Source of the DNA: Nilaparvata lugens | Lineage: Eukaryota; Arthropoda; Insecta; Hemiptera; Delphacidae | Direction of reading: 5' to 3' | DNA length: 64,000 bases | NCBI RefSeq assembly: GCF_014356525.2 | Contig: NC_052504.1 | Location: 58,097,137-58,161,136, forward strand | In this document: one piece after another, positions 1 through 10,747 of the stretch | How positions within the stretch are numbered: the first letter of the stretch is position 1 | Layout: each line of letters begins with the position of its first letter | Notes under the pieces: generated by a model | Seen by the model: the letters and a program-made list of their open reading frames with translations, nothing else | The model's database searches: none | Told to the model about the DNA's origin: nothing | Made by a program: the position numbers and the translations under genes

Positions 1-113
1 ATTTAAACATTTAAACATTTAACATTTAAACATTAAACATTTAAACATTAAACATTTAAACATTTAAACTTTAAACATTTAAACTTTTAAACATTAAAAC
101 ATAAAGTGAAATG
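1..113. repeat. AT-rich short tandem array (ATTTAAAC-like unit)
   Basis: The window opens inside an array of 7-9 bp units close to TTTAAACA, repeated about a dozen times and decaying toward position 113. It runs off the left edge, so total length is unknown. It is not the arthropod telomere motif TTAGG. No coding sense. Confidence 0.8.
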
Positions 114-344
114 CAAGAACGTCGACTTGAATCTTAGACCTCACTTCGGTCGGTCAATTAGAACTTTTATGTTTTTAAATATTTGGACTGAAAATTGAAC
201 CTGGATGAATTCAATAGTATGGAAAATAACCTACTTTTTGGACCATTTATAGTGTATAAATCGAAATTTGGGGAAGAAACAGTTTTTGGCTGTGCTTGTT
301 AGTCTTTCCCGAATTATTTGGAAGAATTGTTCTCTGTTTATCAA

Positions 345-377
345 TAAATCAATAACGAGCAAAGCTCGGTGCCCTGA
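345..377 (+). mobile_element. Helitron-like 3' terminus (hairpin plus CTGA)
   Basis: A short perfect hairpin, CGAGC-AAA-GCTCG (356-368), is followed a few bases later by CTGA (374-377) and then T. This is the Helitron 3' signature: a small stem-loop just upstream of CTRR, inserted before T. The same ending, with GCGAAGC in place of the hairpin core and the shared string GTGCCCTGA, recurs at 11825. The 5' end is not identified and may lie upstream of the window. Confidence 0.5.
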
Positions 378-384
378 TATTGTA

Positions 385-694
385 TGAATTAATTGGAAAA
401 CTGTTGTAATTGCATGCAATAAACTCTTCATATCAGCTGACTGAATGATAAATCACAACAAGTTTTTCTTTTGCACTTTTAATGTTATTCGTTATATTCT
501 GAAAAAGGACGGAGGAGTGAATAAATTTTGTTGTCCAACGAACTTGACCTGTAAAAAGTATCGAAGAATAATTGTTCAAAATTTGAAGCTGATTGATCAA
601 TTATTTCTAAAGTTATTGTAGAACATACAAACAGACGGACAATGACTTTGGCCTTGAGTAAGTAAAAAGTGAGAACCGGCTAACGCTCGTTCAA
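385..694 (+). repeat. Dispersed repeat A, copy 1
   Basis: Roughly 300 bp that matches the reverse complement of 38611-38880 at about 80% by eye. Shared landmarks are TAATTGCATGCAAT, GAACTTGACCTGTAAAAAG, and ACATACAAACAGACGGACAA near the right end. Class unknown. It starts immediately after a Helitron-like 3' end, so it may be part of another such element. No protein recognised. Confidence 0.65.
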
Positions 695-832
695 TTATAT
701 CTCATCGACAATTTCATCTTATAGTAATTTTAAATCGCATTCTCTCAATGTCATGTATAGTTCAATAGTTATCATTTCAGTTTCAATTATGTGAATTCAT
801 CTGAAACATTTTCTCTATTGTAAGCGATTTAA

Positions 833-982
833 GGCCCGGTTGCACAAAACCCTGTAAAATTTTAACCGTGATTAATTTCACGAAAACCAATCAGAGATTG
901 CTTTTTCGAAAATTAGGCTTCCCTGATTGGTTCTCCTGAAATTAATCACAATTAGAATTTAACTGGCTTTTGTGCAACCGGC
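833..982. mobile_element. MITE, GGCCCGGTTGCAC terminal inverted repeats
   Basis: About 150 bp that folds on itself. The left end GGCCCGGTTGCACAAAA pairs with the right end TTTTGTGCAACCGGC, and homology continues inward for over 40 bp on each side (both arms include GTGATTAATTT). It is non-autonomous, with no room for a transposase. A decayed relative lies at 10748-10913. Superfamily cannot be set because no clear target duplication is visible. Confidence 0.75.
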
Positions 983-1923
983 ATTGAGTGTCCAAGCCAG
1001 TATATATTGTAATCTACGTAAATAAAGCAAAATATCGATCAATAATAATTTCCTTAGCATCTCTTCAATTTTCTACACACAAGACTATAACATTTATGTG
1101 GACGTAACCCTCAGAAGTAAAAAGAAGTAATTGTCTTGTTGGAATGTAGGCTAATTTTGAGCATCTCGTTGGTCAATGGATATAATTCACAAGATTTAAT
1201 GATCCCTATTCAACTTAGCCCCTTTTGATGAATTCTAAAACCATAGAAATGTAAATTCCTTCATTGTTGCAAAGATGATGCTGTATAACTTGCGTAAGAT
1301 TTCCAATTCTATAGCTACGAGCTAATAGAGAGCTCCTTGTTTATAAATAATTCACCTCTATCTATTCTGAATTAGAAATACCGATACACAGAGGACTCGG
1401 ATGCTTTGCACTGGTCCATCTTCCTAGCTGAAGGTAAGGCTAATATTCCCGGTGGAATAGGAAAGCTATCGATATCTGAGTATCGTAAAGGCAGAGCAAT
1501 AAATTGAACCATTTCAAGGCAAATTGGGAGTCTGTGATCTGGTGGGGTTTGCTCCTATCCAGTGAATATAGAGCGTGCTTCTTTGTGGCATGCAGCGAGG
1601 CAACTCTAAAACTTGCAAACTAATGTACATGCTGAATGAAATGACTTTTGTCAGAACCCCATATCCATTAAAATACTGAGATAATAGTCTCGGATGCATC
1701 ACCATTCACGGCTCCACAAAATTGAAGATTGATCATGGGTTAGACTTCAAATTGTCACAATCTCTTATTCATTTAGAAATTTAGATTCCAGTCACAGTTT
1801 ATACACCATTATCAATCAATCTCTTGTAAAAGGGTACTTTACTTGATAATGGGGTTGCAGCTGAAACTATATTATCTCCATTCTTCCAATAAATAAATGT
1901 TTGTGTCTTTGTGACAATTCTAA
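983..1923. other. Unassigned AT-rich sequence
   Basis: No repeat structure, transposon end or protein homology recognised. The longest open frames are about 60 codons and look like chance. Confidence 0.6.
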
Positions 1924-2730
1924 AGCTGCGTTTACACCGGCGTTAATAACACAAGTTTTTAACATTTTTCTTATCAACTGATGTTAATTGCAAAAGTCAA
2001 TAACATCATGTTGAGTTGCGTTTACACTGGAGTTGATAACATGAGTTAATAATAAAAAGTTGTCAACTTGACTGAATCGACAAAAAATTCTCTTGAAAAA
2101 GTTAATAACTCGTGTTTCAACAGAAAATTCCTTCTTATAAACAAGATTTATGTTATCCATCGAGAGTCGGTAAAGATCAAAGGAAATGTGTTATGTTAAT
2201 AACAAAAGCCTCTTTTATCGCATTAACTTTTGTTAACCTTCCCCGCAACCCCCTCGCCAAGAATCCCTACCCTACAACTACAGTTGTTCCCTAAGAACTA
2301 CACTTGCAGACAAAACACGTAACAAAGTTATTGACTTTTGTTGATAACAAATTAGCAGCCAAAAGAAAATGTTATTAACTTATGTTGAAAACTTTTGTTT
2401 TAAACTCTGGTGTAAACGCATTATAATTTATTTACATTAGATCAGATGAAGATCATTATGTTATATTATCACACACATGTTTCAATTTAAAGTATTTTGA
2501 AGACAATTTTTTGCTTTTTATTCCGGCTGTTATATTATCATATGAATACTCTCGTTAAATGAAATCATATGGAAAGCAATTCTATTGATAACAAGATCTT
2601 GTTAATAACAAGGGATTGTCTGTTAGAAACATGAGTTATTAACTTTTGTCGAGAGACATTTTGACGATTCAGTCAAGTTAATAACTTTTTGTTGATAACT
2701 CGTGTTATTAACTCTGGTGTAAACGCAGCT
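1924..2730. mobile_element. MITE cluster, GCGTTTACACC terminal repeats
   Basis: Four related termini lie here. Two read rightward (AGCTGCGTTTACACC at 1924 and TTGCGTTTACACTGG near 2015). Two read leftward (GGTGTAAACGCA ending near 2420 and GGTGTAAACGCAGCT ending at 2730). The terminus at 2015 matches the one at 2730 for about 100 bp, through the shared string AACTTGACTGAATCG, so 2015-2730 is one element. The ends at 1924 and 2420 form the other pair. The interior is full of GTTAATAAC motifs. A short relative lies at 51680-51759. No transposase. Confidence 0.7.
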
Positions 2731-2890
2731 CAAGACCTTTTATAGATATGGGTATCTACCACAGCTCACCCCCAGTATAGCACAGAAAGCTAGAATACAA
2801 AAGTGTTTATTTCTTAAAAATAGCGTAAACCCCAATAAAACGCACAAATTAGTGGAACTTGTGTAATAAACAGCTGGAAAAAGGTGAATA

Positions 2891-3631
2891 TCTATATATA
2901 TATAAAAGCGAAATGGCACTCACTCACTGGCTGACTGACTGACTGACTAACTCACTCACTCACTCACTCACTCTCTCACTCACTCACTCACTCACTCACT
3001 CACTCACTCACTCGCAGAACTAAAAATCTACCGGACCAAAAACGTTCAAATTTGGTAGGTATGTTCAGTTGGCCCTTTAGAGGCGCACTAAGAAATCTTT
3101 TTGCAATAATTTAACTCTAAGGGTGGCTTTTAAGGGTTTGAAGTTCGTCTTTTAGCATGTATGTTCTTCTTATTCTCTTAATTTATAATTGAAAAATGTC
3201 TATAGCATATGTTAATATAGAACTATAATCTGAAGAGAGTACCTCTTCGAAACAGCTGTTGTTAACTGGTAACTAAATTAATAATTTTGTCACGTTGGCA
3301 TTAAGTTGAGTTGCCTTTGTTAGGTTGGCACCAAGTTGAAGATTGGAATGCATTTATCGCGGAAAAATTTATTGGGCACTACTACTTTAATCAGAGCTAT
3401 TCCTGGGAATATTATATTACTAGCCGTCAGGCTCGCTTCGCTCGCCATATCCGTTTAGCCAGACGTTTAGTCTGGACCCCCGACTGGATCGTCCTATCAT
3501 ATGATAAAAATGCTCAAATGAAAAATGCAGGCGAGCGAAGCGAGCCTGCTGATCCCATTCTTGGACGATCCAGTCGGGGCTCCGCCCCCTGGCTAGACGG
3601 ATATGGCGAGCGAAGCGAGGCTTACGGCTAG
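2891..3631 (+). mobile_element. Helitron-like non-autonomous element, family 1
   Basis: It begins with TC in TCTATATATATATAAAAGCG directly after an A. It ends with CTAG directly before a T, as expected for Helitron insertion between A and T. Near the 5' end is an (ACTC)n microsatellite (about 2921-3013). The last ~213 bp (3419-3631) is an imperfect palindrome whose left half is an inverted copy of the 3' end (CTAGCCGTCAGGCTCGC against GCGAGCGAAGCGAGGC). No RepHel protein is encoded, so it would depend on an autonomous partner. It is very similar to 9411-10307 and therefore recent. Confidence 0.75.
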
Positions 3632-4930
3632 TAGAAGTTATATTCACCATAGTAAAAGTTGGTGGAATTGGATAAATCTTTCGGATATTGTAGTATGATT
3701 ATTTTGGAGCTTCCAGATGGTTGAATTGATCCGATATCCTCAACATTATTAGAATTACAGACGATTTTTTTGAAAATCGACATATTATCGCCGCCATCTT
3801 GTTTTTTTCATGATGACAAACATTTTTGAGATTGCAATCATGAATAATCTCTCTCTACACATCATTATAAAGAGATTGATACTATTCCCAAGTCTGTAAC
3901 TTCAAGGAGTCATGAGTTACACGGCTTTCTAAGTGTTGGGATTGGCATTTGGTGGAAAAAGCGTGTTTTCCGCTGCAAAAAGTAATTTTTACTCTTTTTC
4001 CGATCACGCTCCAGCCGTAGATTATGGACTTGCAGCCTCCAACCAGATGTCGTTTTGAAGCTTTGGAAACATTCCACAACACTGTGCCAATAATACTAGT
4101 GTTTGTCTAATGCGAATACATATATTTCAACAGAGTGGAAAGTGAAATATTGTCCCCGAAAAATGTATGCTCAAAGTTTTTGAAGTTGAAAAAATAATGG
4201 AAAGAATGGTCGAAATGAGATGATTCTCTCGAACATCATTGTTTGATTAATTCTAAACACTTTGGTGGTAAAACCAATCCGATATCTCTCAAAATAACTG
4301 GATAACAAGCGATATAGAAATTTCTGTCAATAATGACCGCCATCTTGTATTTTTCAAAGATGTCGAATATTTTCATTGTTTCCATCAACAATATTCTCAT
4401 TCGTCTTGTTGTAACGAAGAGGTTGAGATCATTTGCAAGTCTCTATCTTGAAGTAGTCATGAAACAAATCGATTTTATAGTTCTAGCTTGTTACCTCATG
4501 CTTATGGAAAAACGCACCAGAAACCATGCAGAGTTTTCTTTGGAGGGCGCTGGAGAACTCATTTGTACAGCGTATTAAGATATATCGTTCCAAAGTTGAA
4601 AAAACGCTCTAAATTTCATAGATGTGAAATTCCTCTGTATCTCTTGCACAAAAAAAGTTATCATGGAATGAAATTGAATAAGTTTGGAAAAAAGTTTTTT
4701 TTTTGTTTTTGAAGATTATAACTAAACAAATATGCGTTTTAGAGGAAACTTTCATAGAACAAAAATTGTAGAGGAAGATTTTAAAAATATTTTAGTCTAG
4801 AAAGACGGTTGAATATCTTGAACGGTTATTGAAATATAAGCGATATAGCAAAACCCTGAAAATTTTGTCGGCCATCTTGTTTCCGAGGTGTTTGCCTGTG
4901 ATTTCGACTTATCATCATCACGATTCTTAT
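3632..4930 (+). repeat. Diverged tandem modules of about 540 bp
   Basis: The string GCCATCTTGT recurs near 3792, 4333 and 4872. Each copy is preceded by a degenerate AGCGATATAG / CGATATC context and followed by homologous but decayed sequence (for example GAGATTGA / GAGGTTGAGAT / AAATTGAGATAT). Spacing is roughly 540 bp. This looks like an old three-unit tandem array. No coding capacity recognised; open frames of 66-81 codons here have no recognisable features. Confidence 0.45.
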
Positions 4931-5045
4931 TATGCTAGACCTAACTAAGAAATTGAGATATCTTCATGGCTGTTACCCAAAAATGACCACGGAGTGTCTT
5001 ATTCATGACATTTGCGCCCGGACTATTATATCAGTTTTATCAAAG

Positions 5046-5705
5046 GACTCCATATCCATTGAGTCCATATCCATTGAGTCCATATCCATTGAGTCCATAT
5101 CTTATGAGGCCGTATCCATTGAGTCCATATCCATTGAGTCCATATCATTGAGTCCATATCCATTGAGTCCATATCCATTGAGTCCATATCCATTGAGTCC
5201 ATATCCATTGAGTCCATATCTTATGAGTCCATATCCATTGAGTCCATATCCATTGAGTCCATATCTTATGAGTCCATATCCATTGAGTCCATATCCATTG
5301 AGTCCATATCCTTGAGTCCATATCCATGAGTCCATATCCATTGAGTCCATATCTTATGAGTCCATATCCATTGAGTCCATATCCATTGAGTCCATATCTT
5401 ATGAGTCCATATCCATTGAGTCCATATCCATTGAGTCCATATCCATTGAGTCCATATCTTATGAGTCCATATCCATTGAGTCCATATCCATTGAGTCCAT
5501 ATCTTATGAGTCCATATCCATTGAGTCCATATCCATTGAGTCCATATCCATTGAGTCCATATCTTATGAGGCCGTATCCATTGAGTCCATATCTTATGAG
5601 TCCATATCCATTGAGTCCATATCCATTGAGTCCATATCTTATGAGTCCATATCCATTGAGTCCATATCCATTGAGTCCATATCTTATGAGGCCGTATCCA
5701 TTGAG
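5046..5705 (+). repeat. 15-bp minisatellite (gagtccatatccatt)n, about 44 units
   Basis: Tandem 15-bp units in two main versions: A, gagtccatatccatt, and B, gagtccatatcttat. A minor form is gaggccgtatccatt. A and B alternate in blocks AAB and AAAB, giving a higher-order pattern of 45-60 bp. Because 15 is a multiple of three, several frames on both strands stay open, reading as SPYPL/SPYLM on + and NGYGL/IRYGL on -. I treat these as artefacts of the repeat length. A few 14-bp units break the phase. Confidence 0.9.
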
Positions 5706-6219
5706 AAGTATTGAGAACGAATTCAATCAAACATGCTCTGGTTGCACAGAAACTAATAACAAAGTAACAGGACGAATGACTAGGCAAACAATCCTTACTT
5801 GGAACGTTAATATTTTATGAATGAGGCTCTGATCACAGAAGCTCAGAGAAGAATTCTGTTTCCTATGCTCTTCATAATTTTATTTATAATGTGGATTGAT
5901 TTTGGCGCCTCATGTAGCATGTATGAAGGTATGCAGCAAAGCATGCCAGATGAATCTTGCGGTCAGCTTAGTAAGCATCTCAGTGTTGCGGCTAGCCTTT
6001 ATATTAGTGGTTCCCCAAGAGAAGGGCCTGACTGCATTCTCCCATTTGGGAATATTTCGAAGGAACCCACCTGAGATAGTAAGTTCAGCATGTGCCCAAT
6101 AGCTACTTCCTGTCAGGAGAAATTTATATTATTCTTAAAGTCCCAGAACCCAGTAATGTACTAATGAATTAGAAATAGTCGACAAATATTGTTGAGGATT
6201 ACATTAAGAGAGCGAGAAT
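5706..6219. other. Unassigned sequence between minisatellite and purine tract
   Basis: No recognised protein, repeat or element end. An open frame of 85 codons at 5817-6074 has no identifiable domain. Confidence 0.55.
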
Positions 6220-7240
6220 AATGGATGAGGAAAGGAGGAGATGAATATGATAAATAAGATACAATATAATTTATATTATCATGATGAATATGTGGGATTG
6301 GATTGATAGAATGAGGTAAAAAACAGAAATAGATTAAAGGGAGAGGCAGAAAAATGTGAAGAATTATTGAACAAAGTTAAAAAAGCATTGGAGATTATAT
6401 CAATTGGATAATCAAGATAATGTGGAGACTGGAAGAATAAGAAGGGGAAGAGGGATGTGGAGGACTGGAAAAGGACAAAAAGCAATTAATTAAAAAATCT
6501 TCAATTCAGGGAAGAAATAGTAGGAAAAAGTAGGATGGAGAAGGATAAGCTTAGAAAGTGGGAGACAAAGCTAGATAATGAATGAAGATTAGGTTTTAGT
6601 GGAGCTGGAGAGGCTGGGATTTGAGAGAATGGAATGAAAATATTCAAAAATGAAAGAGGTGAAAATACATAGGAGATATAGGAAAATAACGATTGCAAAC
6701 ATTGCAATTTTCATAGATTGAAAAAGTATAAAAATACCCAAACACAAATGAAAATAATCAGAAAGATTGGAGGTATCGAATAAGGAGAGAATTATTGATA
6801 ATGGAACAAAACAAGACAAAATACAGTAAAAAAGCTTAGGAGGAGTGGAAGGAAAAATAGCACACCGATGAGAATATGAACATGATTATTAGAAAATAAT
6901 TTTAATGCATAATAATATTTTTCTCCAGTGTAGTTTTGTAGAATTATGCACGAAGAAGCAATGGAAGGAGGCAAAACTTGGGGAAAATGATAAGAGAGTA
7001 GAGAGAGAATAAGGAAGATTAGAAGTAGGTGGAGATTGAGGAATTAGATTGGATTAGATAGAGTTCTTCATTCAGGTATTTCACAGTACATTATAGGGGA
7101 GAGAAGGAGGGAGATGAAGAGAAATATTGGGAGTGGAATAGGAGAAGATAGAAGAGTAGGACGAGATGGAAGTTCACGAAGAAGGGTAGGAGCAGAAGTA
7201 GGAAGAAGGAAACTCGAAAGCGGAAGAACAGTAGAATATT
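6220..7240 (-). repeat. About 1 kb purine-rich (A/G) low-complexity region
   Basis: The + strand is dominated by A and G (GAGGAAAGGAGGAGATG, AGTAGGAAGAAGGAAAC). The complementary strand gives long pyrimidine-coded frames rich in S, F and L. These frames are compositional and not genes. Similar strand-asymmetric tracts occur at about 22880, 24270, 27070, 35820, 45690 and 63290. Several share a motif close to TTCAGTTCTGCTATTC on the pyrimidine strand, so they may be one dispersed repeat family. Confidence 0.7.
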
Positions 7241-8204
7241 AGTTGCAATCGATTTTGTATTTATGCAAAGAAGAAAGGGTTAGCCAGGCAGAACTGTAAA
7301 CCCTAAACCTTGCACCTGCTTGCAAGGCCCAGCTGAGCAGGTGGTATGAATATTTCATTTGATAGTAGCAGTATGGCAGCCAGCCCTATCAACCGAATAC
7401 TGCCATCATGCTTTCCAGCCAACTCAAGCTTTAAAGCTTCAAGCTTAAGCTTTAAGCTCGCCCAATACTTTGGCAGAACGTGCAAATTGGTGGCCAAGCC
7501 TTGAATGGCCGAAACGTGTGTTACTTATCTCGAACCGATGGAGTCGGAAATAATCGTATGTCTGCAGAAATACTTCCTTCTCTGGTTTGATTTAGTTTCT
7601 ATGTGGTTTAGGAATGTAGATGGTTAAATAATGATTCTATCAGACAATTGCAATTAATTATCATTTATCATAATACTAACAATAAATTGATAGTCCAATT
7701 GAAGTAATTCTCAGCATTAATCACTGGCCATTTTACTACGAATCATTGTGATTGAATCAATAAAACTTCAATAATTTGTCACTTTACACATCTTTCTGGG
7801 TGATACAGACCCTGGCGTTAGCTTTCCATCTTATCACTTGGATTAGATAAGCGACAGTTGGTCGATGTTCCTGATGGTCAGGTGTGGTGATGTTGCTGAG
7901 GACAGCACCTCTAATGAGCTCCACCTATGAGCTGCAATTTATTCCCCGCTGATTTGAAATCAGTCTAAAACTGAAGTTTTATTCATACATCAACAAAGTC
8001 CTCTCATTACTCACGCAAAAGTCAAGAGATATTTTGGACATCACACTGTAGAAGTCCATTCAAGAAATTCAGAGATACTGAATTTAGTTTGGATCGATTC
8101 TAGATAGATCAAGATAAAATATGTGTCTACAAAATATTTTACAATAATGTCATCATTTTCATACATAACAAGATCACCCTCTGAAATCATCCCTCTAATA
8201 ATTA
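7241..8204. other. Unassigned sequence
   Basis: No gene or element recognised. A self-complementary run built from AAGCTTTAAAGCTT-like words lies at about 7425-7460, and the base composition around 7300-7500 is less AT-rich than its surroundings. Nothing else stands out. Confidence 0.55.
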
Positions 8205-8617
8205 TAAAATTCTTATCTCACTGACTCACTGATCATGATTTCTGGAAAACTACTGGATCGATTGCAACAAAACTTAGAATATCGCTTCCTTAGCGATATT
8301 TTAACTCTAAGGGTGGTTTTAAGTTTAAAGGGTTTAAAGTTCGTATTTTAGCATGTATATTCTTCTTCTCCCAATCTCTTAATTATAATTTAAATGTCCA
8401 TATCATATGTTACTATAGAACTATAATCTAGAGAGAGTATACCTATTCGAAACAGTTGATAACTGGCAACCAATTAATTATTTTGTCAGGTTGGCATTAA
8501 GTTGAGATTATTTCATTAGGTTGGCACCAAGTTGAAGAATTAATTAAAATTCATTTATCGAGAACAAATTGATTGGGCACTGCTGCTTCGATCAGAGCTA
8601 TTCCTGGGAGTATAGAT
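8205..8617 (+). mobile_element. Helitron-like family 1, truncated older copy
   Basis: Homologous in order to about 2930-3405 of the intact family-1 element: ACTGACTCACTGA, TTTTAACTCTAAGGGTGG, TTTTAGCATGTATATTC, CAGGTTGGCATTAAGTTGAG, and CAGAGCTATTCCTGGGA at the end. Homology stops at 8617, exactly where the terminal palindrome begins in the two other copies. No CTAG end is present. It carries more mutations than the others. Confidence 0.75.
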
Positions 8618-9162
8618 AATTTTTATTCTTCATAAAACAAACTTTTATGTCGGGAGTTGCTTCTATCAATAATTATTGATCCTATTCTATCAAGACTAAT
8701 TTTATTTGTATATCCGACATCGCGAAAACTGCTTAAAGGGGTATTTTAAAAACTTCAGAAGTGTCCGTTGTGAATCTGAAGTAAGGCGCCTTTCCCATGA
8801 ATAAATTATTCCCAAACATTGATTGTTTTACCAAAGAAAATATAAGGTACCGTAGCTTTCGATAAAAATATTGGAGAATATGTATAACAGTTCGTTGACT
8901 GTCAGTATTCCTCATTAATAGCATCAATGCTCCCCTTTCGAACAATGCTGACACATTGATGTGAATCTTACTATAATCTGGTTACTTTAGATCAGATGAA
9001 GAAAAAGTAATGTTGATGATCGCTACTGTTTCAATTTCAATCATGTTTGACATTTCTGCTTTTGATGTTATTATTATGTGAAATGAGCTCTCATTGAATG
9101 AAATCATAATCATTGAAGTCAATAATTATACTGAGAAAGCAATTTGTTTGAATATGTGTGTT
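8618..9162. other. Unassigned sequence
   Basis: No recognised gene, element end or repeat. Confidence 0.55.
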
Positions 9163-9400
9163 AGTGGATACACGGTATATAGAAGAAGACGGTAGGTGTC
9201 ACGCGCATGTTTGTGCTGAATTTCCGGTGTCGCTGACGTCATTTTATATACAATCATCTGGTTTTAACTAATAAGTTTCATAAAATTGCCAATAGGTGTT
9301 AAAAACCTCGGTTGGTGGCGATGACGTAATCTAGCTGGCTGGCCACTGCGCACACATTTCATGACCCCTACCGTTTTCATCTAAATACCGTGAGTGGATA
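9163..9400. mobile_element. hAT-type MITE with 8-bp target duplication
   Basis: The element spans 9171-9392 and is flanked by a perfect 8-bp direct repeat, AGTGGATA, at 9163-9170 and 9393-9400. Its ends are CACGGTAT and ATACCGTG. Inverted similarity extends about 40 bp inward (ACGGTAGGTGTCACG against its mirror near CATGACCCCTACCGT). An 8-bp duplication with CA..TG ends is the hallmark of the hAT superfamily. It is 222 bp long with no coding capacity. A perfect TGACGTCA (CRE-like palindrome) lies at 9234-9241. Confidence 0.85.
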
Positions 9401-9410
9401 TATGTATCTA

Positions 9411-10307
9411 CTAGCCGTCAGGCTCGCTTCGCTCGCCATATCCGTCTAGCCAGGGGGCTCCGCCCCCTGGACCCCTCGACTGGATCGTCCAAAAATGAGA
9501 TCAGCAGGCTCGCTTCGCTCGCCTGCATTTTTCATTTGAGCATTTTTATCATATGTTAGAAAAATCCAGTCGGGGGTCCAGACTAAACGTCTGGCTAAAC
9601 GGATATGGCGAGCGAAGCGAGCCTGACGGCTAGTAATATAATATTCCCAGGATTGAAGTAGCAGTGCCCAATCAATCTTTCCGCGATAAATGCATTAAAA
9701 TCTTCAACTTGGTGCCAACCTAACAAAGTCAACTCAACTTAATGCCAACCTGACAAAATTATTAATTTAGTTGCCAGTTAACAACTGTTTCGAAGAGGTA
9801 CTCTATCTAGATTATAGTTCTATAGTAACATATGATATGGAAATTTCAATTATAATTAAGAGATTGGGAGAAGAAGAATATACATGCTAAAAGACGAACT
9901 TTAAACCCTTAAAAACAACCCTTAGAGTTAAAATATTGCCAAAAGATTTCTTAGTGCGCCTCTAAAGGGCCAACTGAACATACCTACCAAATTTGAACGT
10001 TTTTGGTCCGGTAGATTTTTAGTTATGCGAGTGAGTGAGTGAGTGAGTGAGTGAGTGAGTGAGTGAGTGAGTGCCATTTCGCTTTCATATATATAGATAA
10101 AAGACGAACTTTAAACCCTTAAAAACAACCCTTAGAGTTAAAATATTGCCAAAAGATTTCTTAGTGCGCCTCTAAAGGGCCAACTGAACATACCTACCAA
10201 ATTTGAACGTTTTTGGTCCGGTAGATTTTTAGTTATGCGAGTGAGTGAGTGAGTGAGTGAGTGAGTGAGTGAGTGAGTGAGTGCCATTTCGCTTTTATAT
10301 ATATAGA
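9411..10307 (-). mobile_element. Helitron-like non-autonomous element, family 1, inverted
   Basis: On the minus strand it starts with TC (10307) next to the A/T junction and ends with CTAG at 9411, again between A and T. It is near-identical to 2891-3631 and carries the same 3' palindrome (9411-9633). Unlike that copy, its 5' terminal 210 bp is present twice in direct tandem (9889-10098 and 10099-10308, practically identical). Each unit holds a (GAGT)n tract and a complete TCTATATATA end. It lies 18 bp from the hAT MITE. No replicase/helicase is encoded. Confidence 0.8.
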
Positions 10308-10308
10308 T
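9889..10308 (-). repeat. Direct 210-bp duplication of the Helitron 5' end
   Basis: Two head-to-tail 210-bp units, nearly identical base for base: AAAAGACGAACTTTAAACCC to GTGCCATTTCGCTTT plus the TATATATAGAT end. The only clear difference is one base near the terminus (TTTCATAT against TTTTATAT). The high identity argues for a recent event. Confidence 0.9.
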
Positions 10309-10747
10309 GTCGGACGGATCTCGAAAACAGCTCTAACGATTTCGTTCAAATCAGGAATATCTTGTGCTTGCAACAAAAAACATTATTTTGGAACAGGTCT
10401 CAACTCTGGGATAATTCGTTGAACTACCAAGAGAAAGGATTTTTGGCCCCTCAAGTAGTTTTCCATAGTCTGTTGAAAACATAAGAAAGTGTGAGCAAAT
10501 AAAAAACATTATAATAGCTGTAGTTGAGTTACCAAATTTGGCGACCTTATTTTGAAACATTGCAGTATTCATGGAACATCTGGAAGAATAGGTTCAGAAA
10601 GTGACCGGATGATAGCAAAAGAAATTTAAAATCGAACTCTCCAAACACATGGTAGTTGAATGTAATGTTCATTGTGAGGTGATAGAAATGCGACTAATTT
10701 CTTCAGCTTCTGCTGTATTGGTTGCTCTATCTTTGTACGCAGCCATG
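10308..10747. other. Unassigned sequence
   Basis: No gene or element recognised. Short open frames only. Confidence 0.55.

Noticed and set aside
1..113. Telomeric repeat at the window edge
   Set aside because: The unit is close to TTTAAACA, not TTAGG, and it is degenerate.
3311..3650. Frames of 106 and 76 codons over the Helitron 3' palindrome
   Set aside because: Both strands give the same RFARHIRLAR-type peptide because the sequence is palindromic; not a gene.
5145..5820. Long open frames on both strands (up to 193 codons)
   Set aside because: They exist because the 15-bp repeat is a multiple of three without stops; no start context or flanking coding sequence.
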